This document shows positions 36,805-45,345 of a stretch of DNA of 64,000 nucleotides, piece after piece. Below the pieces are notes generated by a model. It searched no databases. It was not told the origin of the DNA and saw only the letters and a list, made by a program, of their open reading frames with translations. Both the position numbers and the translations under genes were made by a program. This DNA is from Rhizobium sp. WYCCWR10014 (GTDB lineage: Bacteria > Pseudomonadota > Alphaproteobacteria > Rhizobiales > Rhizobiaceae): NCBI RefSeq assembly GCF_001657485.1, contig NZ_LXFU01000031.1, positions 127,485-191,484 of the forward strand, given 5' to 3'. Position 1 is the stretch's first letter; each line of letters opens with the position of its first letter.

Positions 36805-37734
36805 ATGATCCGCTTCTTCCTGATAAGGGCGTTCCGCGCGCTGATGACCATCGTGCTGGTGGTGACCTTCGCCTTCGTCGTCCTGCGCCTTTCCGGCGAT
36901 CCGGCCCTGACGATCATGGGTCCGGAAGCGCCGCCGGAAGCAATCCGCGCCTTCCGTGCCGCCTGGGGTCTCGATCAGCCGATCTGGGTGCAGTATCTGC
37001 GCTATTTCGGCGCGATCGCCCGCGGTGATCTCGGTATCTCGATGCGCGACGGCCAATCGGCAATCCAGCTCGTGCTCGACCGCATTCCGGCAACGCTGGA
37101 GCTGACGATCCCGGCCCTCATCCTTAAGCTGGTGATCGGCATTCCGGCCGGCGTCTACGCCGCCCTCCATCGCGACAGCTCGACCGACCGCGCCGTCATG
37201 GCGAGCGCGGTGGTCGGCTTCACCATGCCGAGCTTCGTGCTCGGCCTCGTGCTGGTGCTGATCTTCTCCGTCACGCTCGGGCTGCTGCCGTCGGGAGGCC
37301 AGGACAGTTGGATGCATGCCATTCTGCCTATCATCACCATGAGCATCGGCGGTGCCGGCATTCTTGCCCGCTTTGCCCGAAGCGCGATGATCGAGGTCCT
37401 TGGCCAGCCCTATATCCGTACTGCCAGCGCCAAGGGCACTGCCTGGCGAAACGTCGTCTGGCGCCATGCGCTGCCGAATGCGGCGATCCCGATCGTGACA
37501 ATCGCCGGCTTCATGGTCGGCACGCTGATCGCCGGCGCCGTCGTGGTGGAATCGCTGTTCTCCTGGCCAGGCGTCGGCCGGCTTCTCGTCGTCGCCGTCT
37601 CAAACCGCGATCTCGCCGTCGTTCAGTGCATCCTGCTGTTGGTGGCAGCGACCATGGTGTTTTCGAATTTCGTCGTCGACATCCTTTACGGCTATCTCGA
37701 CCCACGTCTGCGCAGCAACCAGGCAAGGCATTAA
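36805..37734 (+). CDS. Oligopeptide-type ABC permease (DppB-like)
   Basis: 309 aa inner-membrane permease with a DppB-type N-terminal helix (ALMTIVLVVTFAFVVLRLSGDP), WGLDQPIWVQYLRYFGAIARGDLG, and an EAA loop (RTASAKGTAWRNVVWRHALPNAAIP). It starts 3 bp after the ATPase stop and ends 11 bp before the next permease. Confidence 0.92.
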   Translation: MIRFFLIRAFRALMTIVLVVTFAFVVLRLSGDPALTIMGPEAPPEAIRAFRAAWGLDQPIWVQYLRYFGAIARGDLGISMRDGQSAIQLVLDRIPATLELTIPALILKLVIGIPAGVYAALHRDSSTDRAVMASAVVGFTMPSFVLGLVLVLIFSVTLGLLPSGGQDSWMHAILPIITMSIGGAGILARFARSAMIEVLGQPYIRTASAKGTAWRNVVWRHALPNAAIPIVTIAGFMVGTLIAGAVVVESLFSWPGVGRLLVVAVSNRDLAVVQCILLLVAATMVFSNFVVDILYGYLDPRLRSNQARH

Positions 37735-37745
37735 GGAGCGGAACC

Positions 37746-38615
37746 ATGGCAAATATCTCTGCTCAACCGGCAGCCGTCATCCACGACGTGCGCGAGAAGA
37801 AGAAGCGCGGTGTGCCCGTTTTCGTGATGATCGGTTTTGCCTGGATCGCCGTCGTGATCCTGATCGCGCTGACGGCCGACTGGATCCGGCCCTACAATAT
37901 CACCGCCTTCGACCTGAAGAACCGCCTGTCACTGCCCGGCAATGCCACGCATTGGCTCGGAACCGACGAACTCGGCCGCGATGTTCTCTCCCGCCTCATC
38001 GTGTCGATCCGCATCTCGCTGCTGATCGCCTTCGGCGCAACCCTGATCTCGGCTTTCGTCGGCACGACGCTCGGCTTTCTCGCCGCTTATTTCCGCGGCG
38101 TCGTCGAGCAGCTCGTCGTCATGCTTGCCGATTTTCAGGCGGCCATGCCCTTCCTGATCATGGCGCTCGCCGTACTTGCCTTCTTCGGCAGTTCGCTACC
38201 GCTGCTCATCTGCCTGATGGGCTTCTACGGTTGGGAACGCTATGCGCGGATTGCGCGCGGCCTTGCCATCGCTGCCAGCGGCCAGGGCTATGCCGCCGCC
38301 GTCACACAGCTCGGCGCCAAGCCGGCGCATGTCTATCTCAAGCATATCCTGCCGAACATCGCATCGACGCTGATCGTCTCGATGACGCTGACTTTCCCCG
38401 AAATCATCCTGATGGAAAGCAGCCTTTCCTTCCTCGGCCTCGGTGTGCAGCCGCCGATGACCAGTCTCGGCAATATGGTGGGTTACGGGCGCGAATATCT
38501 GACCCGTGCGCCCTGGATCATGCTGGCGCCGTCCTTTGTCATCATGCTGACGACGCTGTCGATCAGCATCACCGGCGACTGGCTGCGCGACAAGCTCGAC
38601 CCGACGATCGGCTGA
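37746..38615 (+). CDS. Oligopeptide-type ABC permease (DppC-like)
   Basis: 289 aa with the DppC signature WLGTDELGRDVLSRLI and an EAA-type loop (YAAAVTQLGAKPAHVYLKHILPN). ATG 37746 with GGAGCGG upstream is chosen; the longer open frame is an extension through the previous permease. Last gene of the hydrolase-importer operon. Confidence 0.92.
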   Translation: MANISAQPAAVIHDVREKKKRGVPVFVMIGFAWIAVVILIALTADWIRPYNITAFDLKNRLSLPGNATHWLGTDELGRDVLSRLIVSIRISLLIAFGATLISAFVGTTLGFLAAYFRGVVEQLVVMLADFQAAMPFLIMALAVLAFFGSSLPLLICLMGFYGWERYARIARGLAIAASGQGYAAAVTQLGAKPAHVYLKHILPNIASTLIVSMTLTFPEIILMESSLSFLGLGVQPPMTSLGNMVGYGREYLTRAPWIMLAPSFVIMLTTLSISITGDWLRDKLDPTIG

Positions 38616-38677
38616 CCGCCTGCCGGTCGAGTTTCGATCGGATCGCAAGAAAAACGAATCCCGCACGATCATCGCTG

Positions 38678-38734
38678 TTGACAACGGCGAGCAATCGATA
38701 TTGTCTTGTAAAGCGGTTTACTAAACCGCTTTAC
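38678..38734 (+). promoter_or_regulatory. Promoter with perfect 27-bp palindromic operator
   Basis: TTGACA (38678-38683) is followed after 17 bp by a weak -10 (TTGTCT, 38701-38706). Directly after it, 38708-38734 is a perfect palindrome, 13-bp arms GTAAAGCGGTTTA around one central base. Such a site 15 bp before a LacI gene strongly suggests autoregulation and control of the operon downstream. Confidence 0.8.
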
Positions 38735-38748
38735 AATGGGTTCAGTCA

Positions 38749-39771
38749 ATGGCCAAGGGAACGACACCGAGCCTGAAGGATGTTGCCGCCGCCGCCGGCG
38801 TGTCGGTCACGACAGTGTCGCGTTTCGTCAACGGCAGCCTCGATCTTCCCTTTCAGACCAAGAAGCGCATCGAGGATGCGATCAAGACGCTCAACTACCG
38901 GCCGAACCCGCATGCGCGGCGGTTGAGCAGGGGGCGCTCGGATACGATCGGCCTCGTCGTGCCCGATATCGCCAATCCCTTCTTCGCGACACTCGTCGCC
39001 GCCGTCGAGCAGGCGGCCGATGAAAAGAAGCTCGCCGTCTCCTTGCACGCCACGCTCAACCGGCCGGGACGCGAGATCGAATATCTGCAGCTGATCGAGC
39101 GCAATCACGTCGACGGCCTGATCTTCGTCACCAATCACCCCGACGACGGCGCGCTTGCCACGCTGATCAACGGCAGCGGCAAGGTCATTATCGTTGACGA
39201 GGACATTCCCGATTCGAAGGCGCCGAAGCTGTTCTGCGACAACGAGCAGGGCGGTTATCTCGCCGGCCGGCATCTGGCCGAGCAGGGCCATCGGCATGTT
39301 CTGTTCATCGGCGGCGACGAGCGTATGATCAGCGCCCGCAGGCGCTATGACGGCCTGCTGAAGGCGCTCAGGGAACGGTATGGCGACGAGGCCCGGGCCG
39401 ACCGCTATGCCGGCGAATATACCATCGAATACGGCCGTGCGGCTGCGCTCGGCTATCTCTCCGGCGACCGAAAGGCGACGGCGATCTTCGCCAGCTCCGA
39501 CGAGATCGCCATCGGGCTGGTCGAGGTCTTCAGAAGCCGAGGCGTCTCGATCCCTTCTGACATCTCGGTTATCGGCTTCGACGATGTCGGTCCGCTTCAT
39601 CTTTTTGCACCGCCGCTGACCGCCATCCGTCAGCCGGTGCGTCAGATCGGAAGGCGGTCGCTGGAGCTGCTTCTGGAAACAAATTGGCACGAGTGGAACC
39701 CATCCGCCTCGGAAGAACTCCTGCCTGTCGAAATCGTGGTGCGGAACTCCGTTGCGCCGCCTGCGAAATAA
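38749..39771 (+). CDS. LacI-family transcriptional regulator
   Basis: 340 aa. The HTH is SLKDVAAAAGVSVTTVSRFVNGS, followed by the hinge (KTLNYRPNPHARRLSRGRSDTIGLVVPDIANPFF) and a sugar-binding-like effector domain. ATG 38749 lies just after the palindromic operator. It leads the ribose-type transporter operon (38 bp to the binding-protein gene), so it is probably the local sensor of the imported compound. Confidence 0.93.
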   Translation: MAKGTTPSLKDVAAAAGVSVTTVSRFVNGSLDLPFQTKKRIEDAIKTLNYRPNPHARRLSRGRSDTIGLVVPDIANPFFATLVAAVEQAADEKKLAVSLHATLNRPGREIEYLQLIERNHVDGLIFVTNHPDDGALATLINGSGKVIIVDEDIPDSKAPKLFCDNEQGGYLAGRHLAEQGHRHVLFIGGDERMISARRRYDGLLKALRERYGDEARADRYAGEYTIEYGRAAALGYLSGDRKATAIFASSDEIAIGLVEVFRSRGVSIPSDISVIGFDDVGPLHLFAPPLTAIRQPVRQIGRRSLELLLETNWHEWNPSASEELLPVEIVVRNSVAPPAK

Positions 39772-39809
39772 TAATCAGCAACGTCAAAAAACCAAAAGAG
39801 GATGAGAAC

Positions 39810-40760
39810 ATGACACGGAATTTGACAAGACGAACGATGATCGCAGCCGCCGGCTTCACGGCATTGACCTTCATCGGCCTGTCCAGCGCCGCTGCGCAGG
39901 AAAAGACTGTCGCATTGGTGCAGATCAACCAGCAGGCGCTTTTCTTCAATCAGATGAATGAGGGCGCCCAGAAGGCGGCCGATGCCGCCGGCGTCAAACT
40001 GGTGATCTTCAACGCCAACAACGAGACGACCGCGCAGAACAGCGCGATCGAAACCTACGTCCAGGAAAAGGTCTCCGGTCTTGCCGTCGTGGCGATCGAC
40101 GTCAACGGCATCATGCCGGCGGTCAAGCAGGCGGCCGATGCCGGCATTCCGGTCGTGGCCATCGACGCCATCCTGCCGGATGGTCCGCAGAAGGCGCAGA
40201 TCGGCGTGGATAATGCCGCGGCCGGCGCCGACATGGGCAAATACTTCCTCGACTACGTCAAGGCGAACATGGGCGGCAAGGCCAAGCTCGGCGTCGTCGG
40301 TGCGCTGAACTCATTCATCCAGAATATCCGCCAGGAGGGCTTCGAGAAGACCTTGAAAGGCGTCGACGGTATCGAAATGGCCGGCGTCGTCGACGGCCAG
40401 AACATCCAGGACAACGCCCTTGCGGCGGCCGAAAACCTGATCACCGCCAATCCTGACCTGACGGCTATCTACGCCACTGGCGAGCCGGCCCTGATGGGGG
40501 CAATCGCCGCCGTCCAGAGCCAGGGCAAGCAGGACAAGATCAAGGTGTTCGGTTGGGATCTGACTGCCGAAGCCATTGCCGGTATCGATGCCGGCTTCGT
40601 TGTCGCCGTCGTCCAGCAGGACCCGGCCGCGATGGGCGGTGCGGCCGTCGACGCGCTGGTGAAGGCCTCTGCCGGCGAGGCCGTCACCAAGACGATCTCG
40701 GTGCCGATCACCATCGTGACCAAAGAGAATGTCGAGCCGTACCGGGCCGTCTTCAAATGA
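39810..40760 (+). CDS. Periplasmic sugar-binding protein (RbsB/FrcB-like)
   Basis: 316 aa with a signal peptide (RRTMIAAAGFTALTFIGLSSAAAQ) and ribose-binding fold (LVQINQQALFFNQMNEGAQKAADAAGV; AVVAIDVNGIMPAVKQAADAGIPVVAID). ATG 39810 with GAGGATGAGA upstream; the open frame before it overlaps the LacI gene. The stop overlaps the ATPase start (ATGA). Confidence 0.92.
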   Translation: MTRNLTRRTMIAAAGFTALTFIGLSSAAAQEKTVALVQINQQALFFNQMNEGAQKAADAAGVKLVIFNANNETTAQNSAIETYVQEKVSGLAVVAIDVNGIMPAVKQAADAGIPVVAIDAILPDGPQKAQIGVDNAAAGADMGKYFLDYVKANMGGKAKLGVVGALNSFIQNIRQEGFEKTLKGVDGIEMAGVVDGQNIQDNALAAAENLITANPDLTAIYATGEPALMGAIAAVQSQGKQDKIKVFGWDLTAEAIAGIDAGFVVAVVQQDPAAMGGAAVDALVKASAGEAVTKTISVPITIVTKENVEPYRAVFK

Positions 40761-41569
40761 TCGGCAACGGACAGCATGATATCGCTGTCGCCGGTTCCGG
40801 AGGGGTCGCACCCTCCGGAACCGGAACTTCCGGCAGCACCCGATCCGACCCGCGCATCTCCCTGCGCGGCATCCGCAAGTCCTTCGGCTCGCATCAGGCG
40901 CTGCGCGGCGTCGATCTCGACATCTTCCCGGGCGAATGCCTTGGTCTCGTCGGCGACAATGCCGCCGACGAGACCAAGATCATCTCGGGAACCTATATTC
41001 CCGATGCCGGCACGATCACCATGGAGGGCGAGGAGGTTCGCTTCTCCGGCCCCGCGGATGCGCGTGGGCGTAACATCGAAATGGTGTTCCAGGATCTCAG
41101 CCTCTGCGACCATATCGATGTCGTCGGCAATCTCTTCCTCGGCCGCGAGCTCAGCCGCGGGCCGTTTCTCGATACCAAAACGATGCTGATCGAAGCCCGC
41201 AAGATGCTGGATTCGCTTGAGATCCGCATCCCGAGGCTGACGGGCAAGGTCGCCCAGCTCTCCGGCGGGCAGCGACAGGCGATCGCCATTGCACGCGCCG
41301 CCTCCTTCAAGCCGAAGGTGCTGATCATGGACGAGCCGACATCGGCGCTCGCGGTCGCAGAGGTCGAGGCGGTGCTGTCGCTGATCAACCGCGTCAAGGC
41401 AAACGGCGTTTCGGTGATCCTCATCACCCACCGGCTGCAGGACCTCTTCAGGGTCTGCGACCGCATCGCTGTCATGTACGAGGGCACCAAGGTGGCCGAA
41501 CGGCAGATCGGCAGCACCAACCTCGAGGATCTCGTCCATTTGATCGTCGGTGAAGGAGCCAGGCAATGA
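40757..41569 (+). CDS. Ribose/FrcA-type ABC ATPase with destroyed Walker A motif
   Basis: 270 aa single-domain ATPase of the FrcA type. The Q-loop (MVFQDLSLCDH), signature (LSGGQRQ), Walker B (LIMDEPTSAL) and H-loop (LITHRLQD) are kept, but where family members have GDNxAGKSTLxKIISG this protein reads GDNAADETKIISG. The P-loop lysine and Ser/Thr are gone and three residues are missing, while the frame stays open. ATP hydrolysis should be abolished. The altered bases form one arm of a perfect inverted repeat (40940-40978). ATGA overlaps on both sides; the N-terminus has a Gly/Ser-rich lead of about 30 residues. Confidence 0.88.
   Translation: MIGNGQHDIAVAGSGGVAPSGTGTSGSTRSDPRISLRGIRKSFGSHQALRGVDLDIFPGECLGLVGDNAADETKIISGTYIPDAGTITMEGEEVRFSGPADARGRNIEMVFQDLSLCDHIDVVGNLFLGRELSRGPFLDTKTMLIEARKMLDSLEIRIPRLTGKVAQLSGGQRQAIAIARAASFKPKVLIMDEPTSALAVAEVEAVLSLINRVKANGVSVILITHRLQDLFRVCDRIAVMYEGTKVAERQIGSTNLEDLVHLIVGEGARQ
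40940..40978. repeat. Perfect 16-bp inverted repeat replacing the Walker A codons
   Basis: CTTGGTCTCGTCGGCG (40940-40955) and CGCCGACGAGACCAAG (40963-40978) are perfect complements around a 7-nt loop, inside a coding region. The left arm encodes the conserved LGLVGD; the right arm occupies the place of the GKST codons. This is what strand switching in a hairpin during replication would produce. Confidence 0.9.
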
Positions 41570-42570
41570 CAGCTTATACGGAACGCGGTCACGGCTCACG
41601 CGCTGCCGATTTCCTCGGCGAACATGCGCAGGTCCTGTCGATCGCCATCTTCTTCCTCGCCTGCATGATTTTCTTCTCGATCGGCAGCGAGACCTTCTTA
41701 ACGCTTGGCAACATCCTGAACATCGTCAGGCAGGCCGCTCCCATCCTGATCGTCGCCATTGCCATGACCTTCGTCATCATCACCGGCGGCATCGATCTGT
41801 CGGTCGGCTCGCAGGTCGCCCTCATCAATGCTGTGGCGGCAATCGTCATGGCGATGGGGGTTCCCTGGCCGTCCGTTGTCATCGGCATGCTCGTGCTCGG
41901 CGCCTTCATGGGGCTGGTCCAGGGCTGGTTTACCGCCTATCAGGGCATCCCGGCCTTTATCGTCACGCTCGCCGGCCTCTCGATCCTGCGCGGCTTGGCG
42001 CTCTACCTGACGCAGGGTTACTCCATCCCGATCAAGGATGCGCCCGGCTTCTTCGCGCTCGGCCGCGGCGAGATCCTGAGCTTCCCGATCCCTGCCATCA
42101 TCGCCCTCATCATCGCCGTTCTCGGCTATGTCGTCATCACCGCAACGAAATACGGCCGGCAGGTCGTGGCTGTCGGTTCCAATATGGAGGCAGCACGGCG
42201 TGTCGGCATGCCCGCAAAATGGATCATCGCCTCGGTCTACATCATCTCGGGCGTCGCCTGCGCAGTCGCCGGCCTGCTGATCGCTGCCAGGCTCGGCTCC
42301 GGCTCGTCCAATGCAGCCGTCGGTTTCGAGCTGCAGGTGATCGCCGCCGTCGTTCTCGGCGGAACATCGCTGATGGGCGGGCGCGGCACCATTCTCGGCA
42401 CGGTATTGGGCACGCTGACCATCGCCGTCATCGGCAACGGCCTGATCCTGATGCACATATCGCCGTTCTTCACCCAGATCGTCACCGGCGCCATCATTCT
42501 CGTCGCCATATGGCTGAACACGCGCATCTTCACCGCCAATTTCCGTTTCGGAATGGGCAGGAAAGGATGA
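41566..42570 (+). CDS. Ribose-type ABC permease (RbsC/FrcC family)
   Basis: 334 aa inner-membrane permease with the signature TGGIDLSVGSQVALINAVAAIV, YGRQVVAVGSNMEAARRVGM and a C-terminal GGRGTILGTVLGTLTIAVIGNGL. It overlaps the ATPase stop (ATGA). The gene appears intact although its ATPase partner does not. Confidence 0.93.
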   Translation: MTAYTERGHGSRAADFLGEHAQVLSIAIFFLACMIFFSIGSETFLTLGNILNIVRQAAPILIVAIAMTFVIITGGIDLSVGSQVALINAVAAIVMAMGVPWPSVVIGMLVLGAFMGLVQGWFTAYQGIPAFIVTLAGLSILRGLALYLTQGYSIPIKDAPGFFALGRGEILSFPIPAIIALIIAVLGYVVITATKYGRQVVAVGSNMEAARRVGMPAKWIIASVYIISGVACAVAGLLIAARLGSGSSNAAVGFELQVIAAVVLGGTSLMGGRGTILGTVLGTLTIAVIGNGLILMHISPFFTQIVTGAIILVAIWLNTRIFTANFRFGMGRKG

Positions 42571-42574
42571 GGCG

Positions 42575-43654
42575 ATGAGCGAACAGAAAATAGAGAGCCT
42601 GTCAGAAGCCCATGTTCGCTCCGGCAAGGCGATGACCGTCACCGGTCCGATTTCGGCGGATGCGCTTGGCGTGACGCTGATGCACGAGCACATCCTCAAC
42701 GACTGCCGCTGCTGGTGGCATGCGCCGAAGACGCCGGAGCGGCAATATCTCGCCGAAAGCTTCGTCTGCATGGAGATCCTCGGCGAACTCCGGCAGGACC
42801 CCTTCGTCAACAAGCACAATATCACGCTGGATGACGAACATCTGGCGGTGGCCGAACTCAAGGATTTCGCAACGGCGGGCGGGCGCACCGTGGTGGAGCC
42901 GACCTGCAAGGGCATCGGCCGCGATCCGCTGGCACTGAAACGTATCTCCGAAGCGTCAGGCCTCAACATCGTGATGGGAGCGGGCTATTATCTCGGCTCC
43001 TCGCATCCGGAAGGCGTCGCCGCGATGAGCGTCGATGACATCGCGGGCGAAATCCTCCGCGAGGCGAGGGAAGGCGTCGACGGCACCGGCGTCCGGATCG
43101 GCCTGATCGGCGAGATCGGCGTCTCCTCGGATTTCACCGCCGAGGAGGAGAAATCGCTGCGCGGTGCCGCACGCGCGCAGGTGCTGACCGGACTTCCGCT
43201 GATGGTGCATCTGCCGGGCTGGTTCCGCCTCGGCCACCGCGTGCTCGACGTGGTGGCGGAAGAAGGAGCGGATCTCCGCCACACCGTGCTTTGCCACATG
43301 AACCCGTCGCATGACGACATCACCTATCAGAGCGAGCTGGCCGCGCGCGGCGCCTTCATCGAATATGACATGATCGGCATGGATTTCTTCTATGCCGACC
43401 AGCAGGTGCAGTGCCCAAGCGACGAGGAAGCGGCGCGCGCCATCGTGCGTCTCGTCGAGGCCGGTTATCTCGACCGGATTCTTCTGTCGCACGACGTCTT
43501 TCTGAAGATGATGCTGACGCACTACGGCGGCAATGGCTACGCCTACATCCTTCGCCACTTCCTGCCCCGTCTTCAGCGGCACGGCCTCGACAAGACGGTT
43601 CTCGACGAAATGATGCGCAGCAATCCACGCCGCGTCTTTCACGCCGGAGCTTAG
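42575..43654 (+). CDS. Phosphotriesterase-family metal-dependent hydrolase
   Basis: 359 aa amidohydrolase-superfamily barrel. Metal-site residues are visible: H37-x-H39 (MHEHIL), H212 (MVHLPGW), H241 (LCHMNPSH) and D307 (LLSHDVF). The bridging residue is Glu180 (LIGEIGV) in place of the carboxylated Lys of true phosphotriesterase, as in E. coli Php-like members. Likely a lactonase or related hydrolase; organophosphate activity is not implied. It starts 5 bp after the permease stop, placing it in the same operon. Confidence 0.88.
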   Translation: MSEQKIESLSEAHVRSGKAMTVTGPISADALGVTLMHEHILNDCRCWWHAPKTPERQYLAESFVCMEILGELRQDPFVNKHNITLDDEHLAVAELKDFATAGGRTVVEPTCKGIGRDPLALKRISEASGLNIVMGAGYYLGSSHPEGVAAMSVDDIAGEILREAREGVDGTGVRIGLIGEIGVSSDFTAEEEKSLRGAARAQVLTGLPLMVHLPGWFRLGHRVLDVVAEEGADLRHTVLCHMNPSHDDITYQSELAARGAFIEYDMIGMDFFYADQQVQCPSDEEAARAIVRLVEAGYLDRILLSHDVFLKMMLTHYGGNGYAYILRHFLPRLQRHGLDKTVLDEMMRSNPRRVFHAGA

Positions 43655-43691
43655 CTCCCTCCATTCAATCGATCACAGGTAAACGCAGACC

Positions 43692-44465
43692 ATGACCAAG
43701 AAAATCCTCCTTGTCGGCGAGAGCTGGGTCAGCTCCGCCACACATTACAAAGGCTTCGACCAGTTCGGCAGCGTCACCTTCCATCTCGGTGCCGAACCGC
43801 TGGTGAAAGCGCTTGCCGGCAGCGCGTTCGAGCTCACCTATATGCCGGCGCACGAGGCAGTGGAGAAATTCCCCTTCGATATGGCGGGGCTCGACGCCTA
43901 TGACGCCATCATCCTCTCGGATATCGGCGCCAATTCGCTGCTGTTGCCCCCAGATGTGTGGCTGCATTCGCGCACTGTGCCGAACCGGCTGAAGCTTTTG
44001 AAGGCGTGGGTGGAGAAGGGCGGCGGCCTGCTGATGGTCGGCGGCTATTTCTCCTTCCAGGGCATTGACGGCAAGGCGCGCTGGCGGCGCACCCCCGTCG
44101 AAGACACGCTGCCCGTCACGTGCCTGCCTTATGACGACCGCGTCGAGATCCCCGAGGGCACGGTTGCCGAGGTGGTGAAGCCGGGGCATCCGACAATGCA
44201 GGGCCTCGAAGGCGCCTGGCCGGTGCTTCTCGGCGTCAACGAGGTCGAAGTGCGCGACCGTGCCGATGTCGAGGTCGTCGCCCGCCTGCCGCAGGATCAG
44301 GGCGGCCATCCGCTGCTCGTCGTTGGCACGCATGGCGCTGGGCGGACGGCGGCCTGGACGTCGGATATCGGCCCGCACTGGCTCTCGCCCGCTTTCTGCG
44401 AATGGGAAGGTTACGGCCGGCTCTGGAAGAACATCCTCGGCTGGCTCACCGAAAAGCAGGCGTGA
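43692..44465 (+). CDS. Glutamine-amidotransferase-like protein (ThuA/DUF1355 type)
   Basis: 257 aa class-I glutamine-amidotransferase-like fold: KKILLVGESWVSSATHYKGFDQF at the start, YDAIILSDIGANSLLLP, and VEKGGGLLMVGGYFSFQG. No clear Cys-His-Glu amidotransferase triad is seen (the nucleophile position in GGGLLMVGGY is not Cys). Proteins of this type sit in sugar-catabolic operons, but their reaction is unsettled. It lies 37 bp after the phosphotriesterase-like gene. Confidence 0.7.
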   Translation: MTKKILLVGESWVSSATHYKGFDQFGSVTFHLGAEPLVKALAGSAFELTYMPAHEAVEKFPFDMAGLDAYDAIILSDIGANSLLLPPDVWLHSRTVPNRLKLLKAWVEKGGGLLMVGGYFSFQGIDGKARWRRTPVEDTLPVTCLPYDDRVEIPEGTVAEVVKPGHPTMQGLEGAWPVLLGVNEVEVRDRADVEVVARLPQDQGGHPLLVVGTHGAGRTAAWTSDIGPHWLSPAFCEWEGYGRLWKNILGWLTEKQA

Positions 44466-44500
44466 TTTCGGCACGCGCCAGGAATTGGAAAGGGAGTGAC

Positions 44501-45343
44501 ATGCAGGAAATTTCGGACAGGCCATCCAACGCCATCAGGGATATCTTCGGCAGGGACAAGGTTCTGATCGGCATGATCCATTGCCCGGCCTTTCCGGGCG
44601 CGCCGCGCTACCGGGGGGGCGCGATGGATGCGATTTACGACGCGTGCATGCGCGACGCCGAAGCCTGCGTGGAAGGCGGCCTGCATGGGCTTATCATCGA
44701 AAATCATGGCGATCTACCGTTCTCGAAGCCCGAGGATATCGGCCCTGAGACGACAGGCTTCATGTCCGTCGTCACCGACCGGATCGCGCGCGCGGCCGGC
44801 ATTCCGCTTGGCGTCAACGTGCTGGCCAACGCGCCGATCCCGGCTTTTGCCATCGCCATGGCCGGCGGCGCCAAATTCATCCGTGTCAATCAATGGGCCA
44901 ATGCCTATGTCGCCAATGAAGGTTTCATGGAGGGCAGGGCCGCCGAAGCCATGCGCTACCGCTCGCTGCTCAGGGCCGAGCACATCAAGGTGTTTGCCGA
45001 CAGCCACGTCAAACATGGCAGCCACGCCATTGTCGCCGACCGCTCGATCCAGGAGCTGACGCGCGATCTCGCCTTCTTCGATGCCGATGGCGTCATCGCC
45101 ACCGGCCAGCGGACCGGCAATTCGGCAACGATGGAGGAGATCGAGGAAATCGGCGCGGCGACGCACCTGCCGCTGCTCGTCGGCTCCGGCGTCAACAAGG
45201 ACAATATCGTCGATATTCTGAGCCGCACCAATGGCGTCATCGTCGCTTCCTCGCTGAAGCACGGCGGCGTCTGGTGGAACCCGGTCGACGTCGAGCGGGT
45301 GCGCGCCTTCCGCGCGGCTGCCGAACCGGGGCTGGAGGGCTGA
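44501..45343 (+). CDS. BtpA/SgcQ-family TIM-barrel protein
   Basis: 280 aa. Typical BtpA/SgcQ motifs are LIGMIHCPAFPGAPRYRG, GLIIENHGDLPF, GVNVLANAPIPAFAIAMAGGAKFIRVNQW and PLLVGSGVNKDNI. SgcQ belongs to an uncharacterised sugar cluster in E. coli; BtpA affects photosystem I in cyanobacteria; no reaction is established. ATG 44501 follows AGGGAG. It ends 2 bp before the TenA-like gene. Confidence 0.85.
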   Translation: MQEISDRPSNAIRDIFGRDKVLIGMIHCPAFPGAPRYRGGAMDAIYDACMRDAEACVEGGLHGLIIENHGDLPFSKPEDIGPETTGFMSVVTDRIARAAGIPLGVNVLANAPIPAFAIAMAGGAKFIRVNQWANAYVANEGFMEGRAAEAMRYRSLLRAEHIKVFADSHVKHGSHAIVADRSIQELTRDLAFFDADGVIATGQRTGNSATMEEIEEIGAATHLPLLVGSGVNKDNIVDILSRTNGVIVASSLKHGGVWWNPVDVERVRAFRAAAEPGLEG

Positions 45344-45345
45344 GC

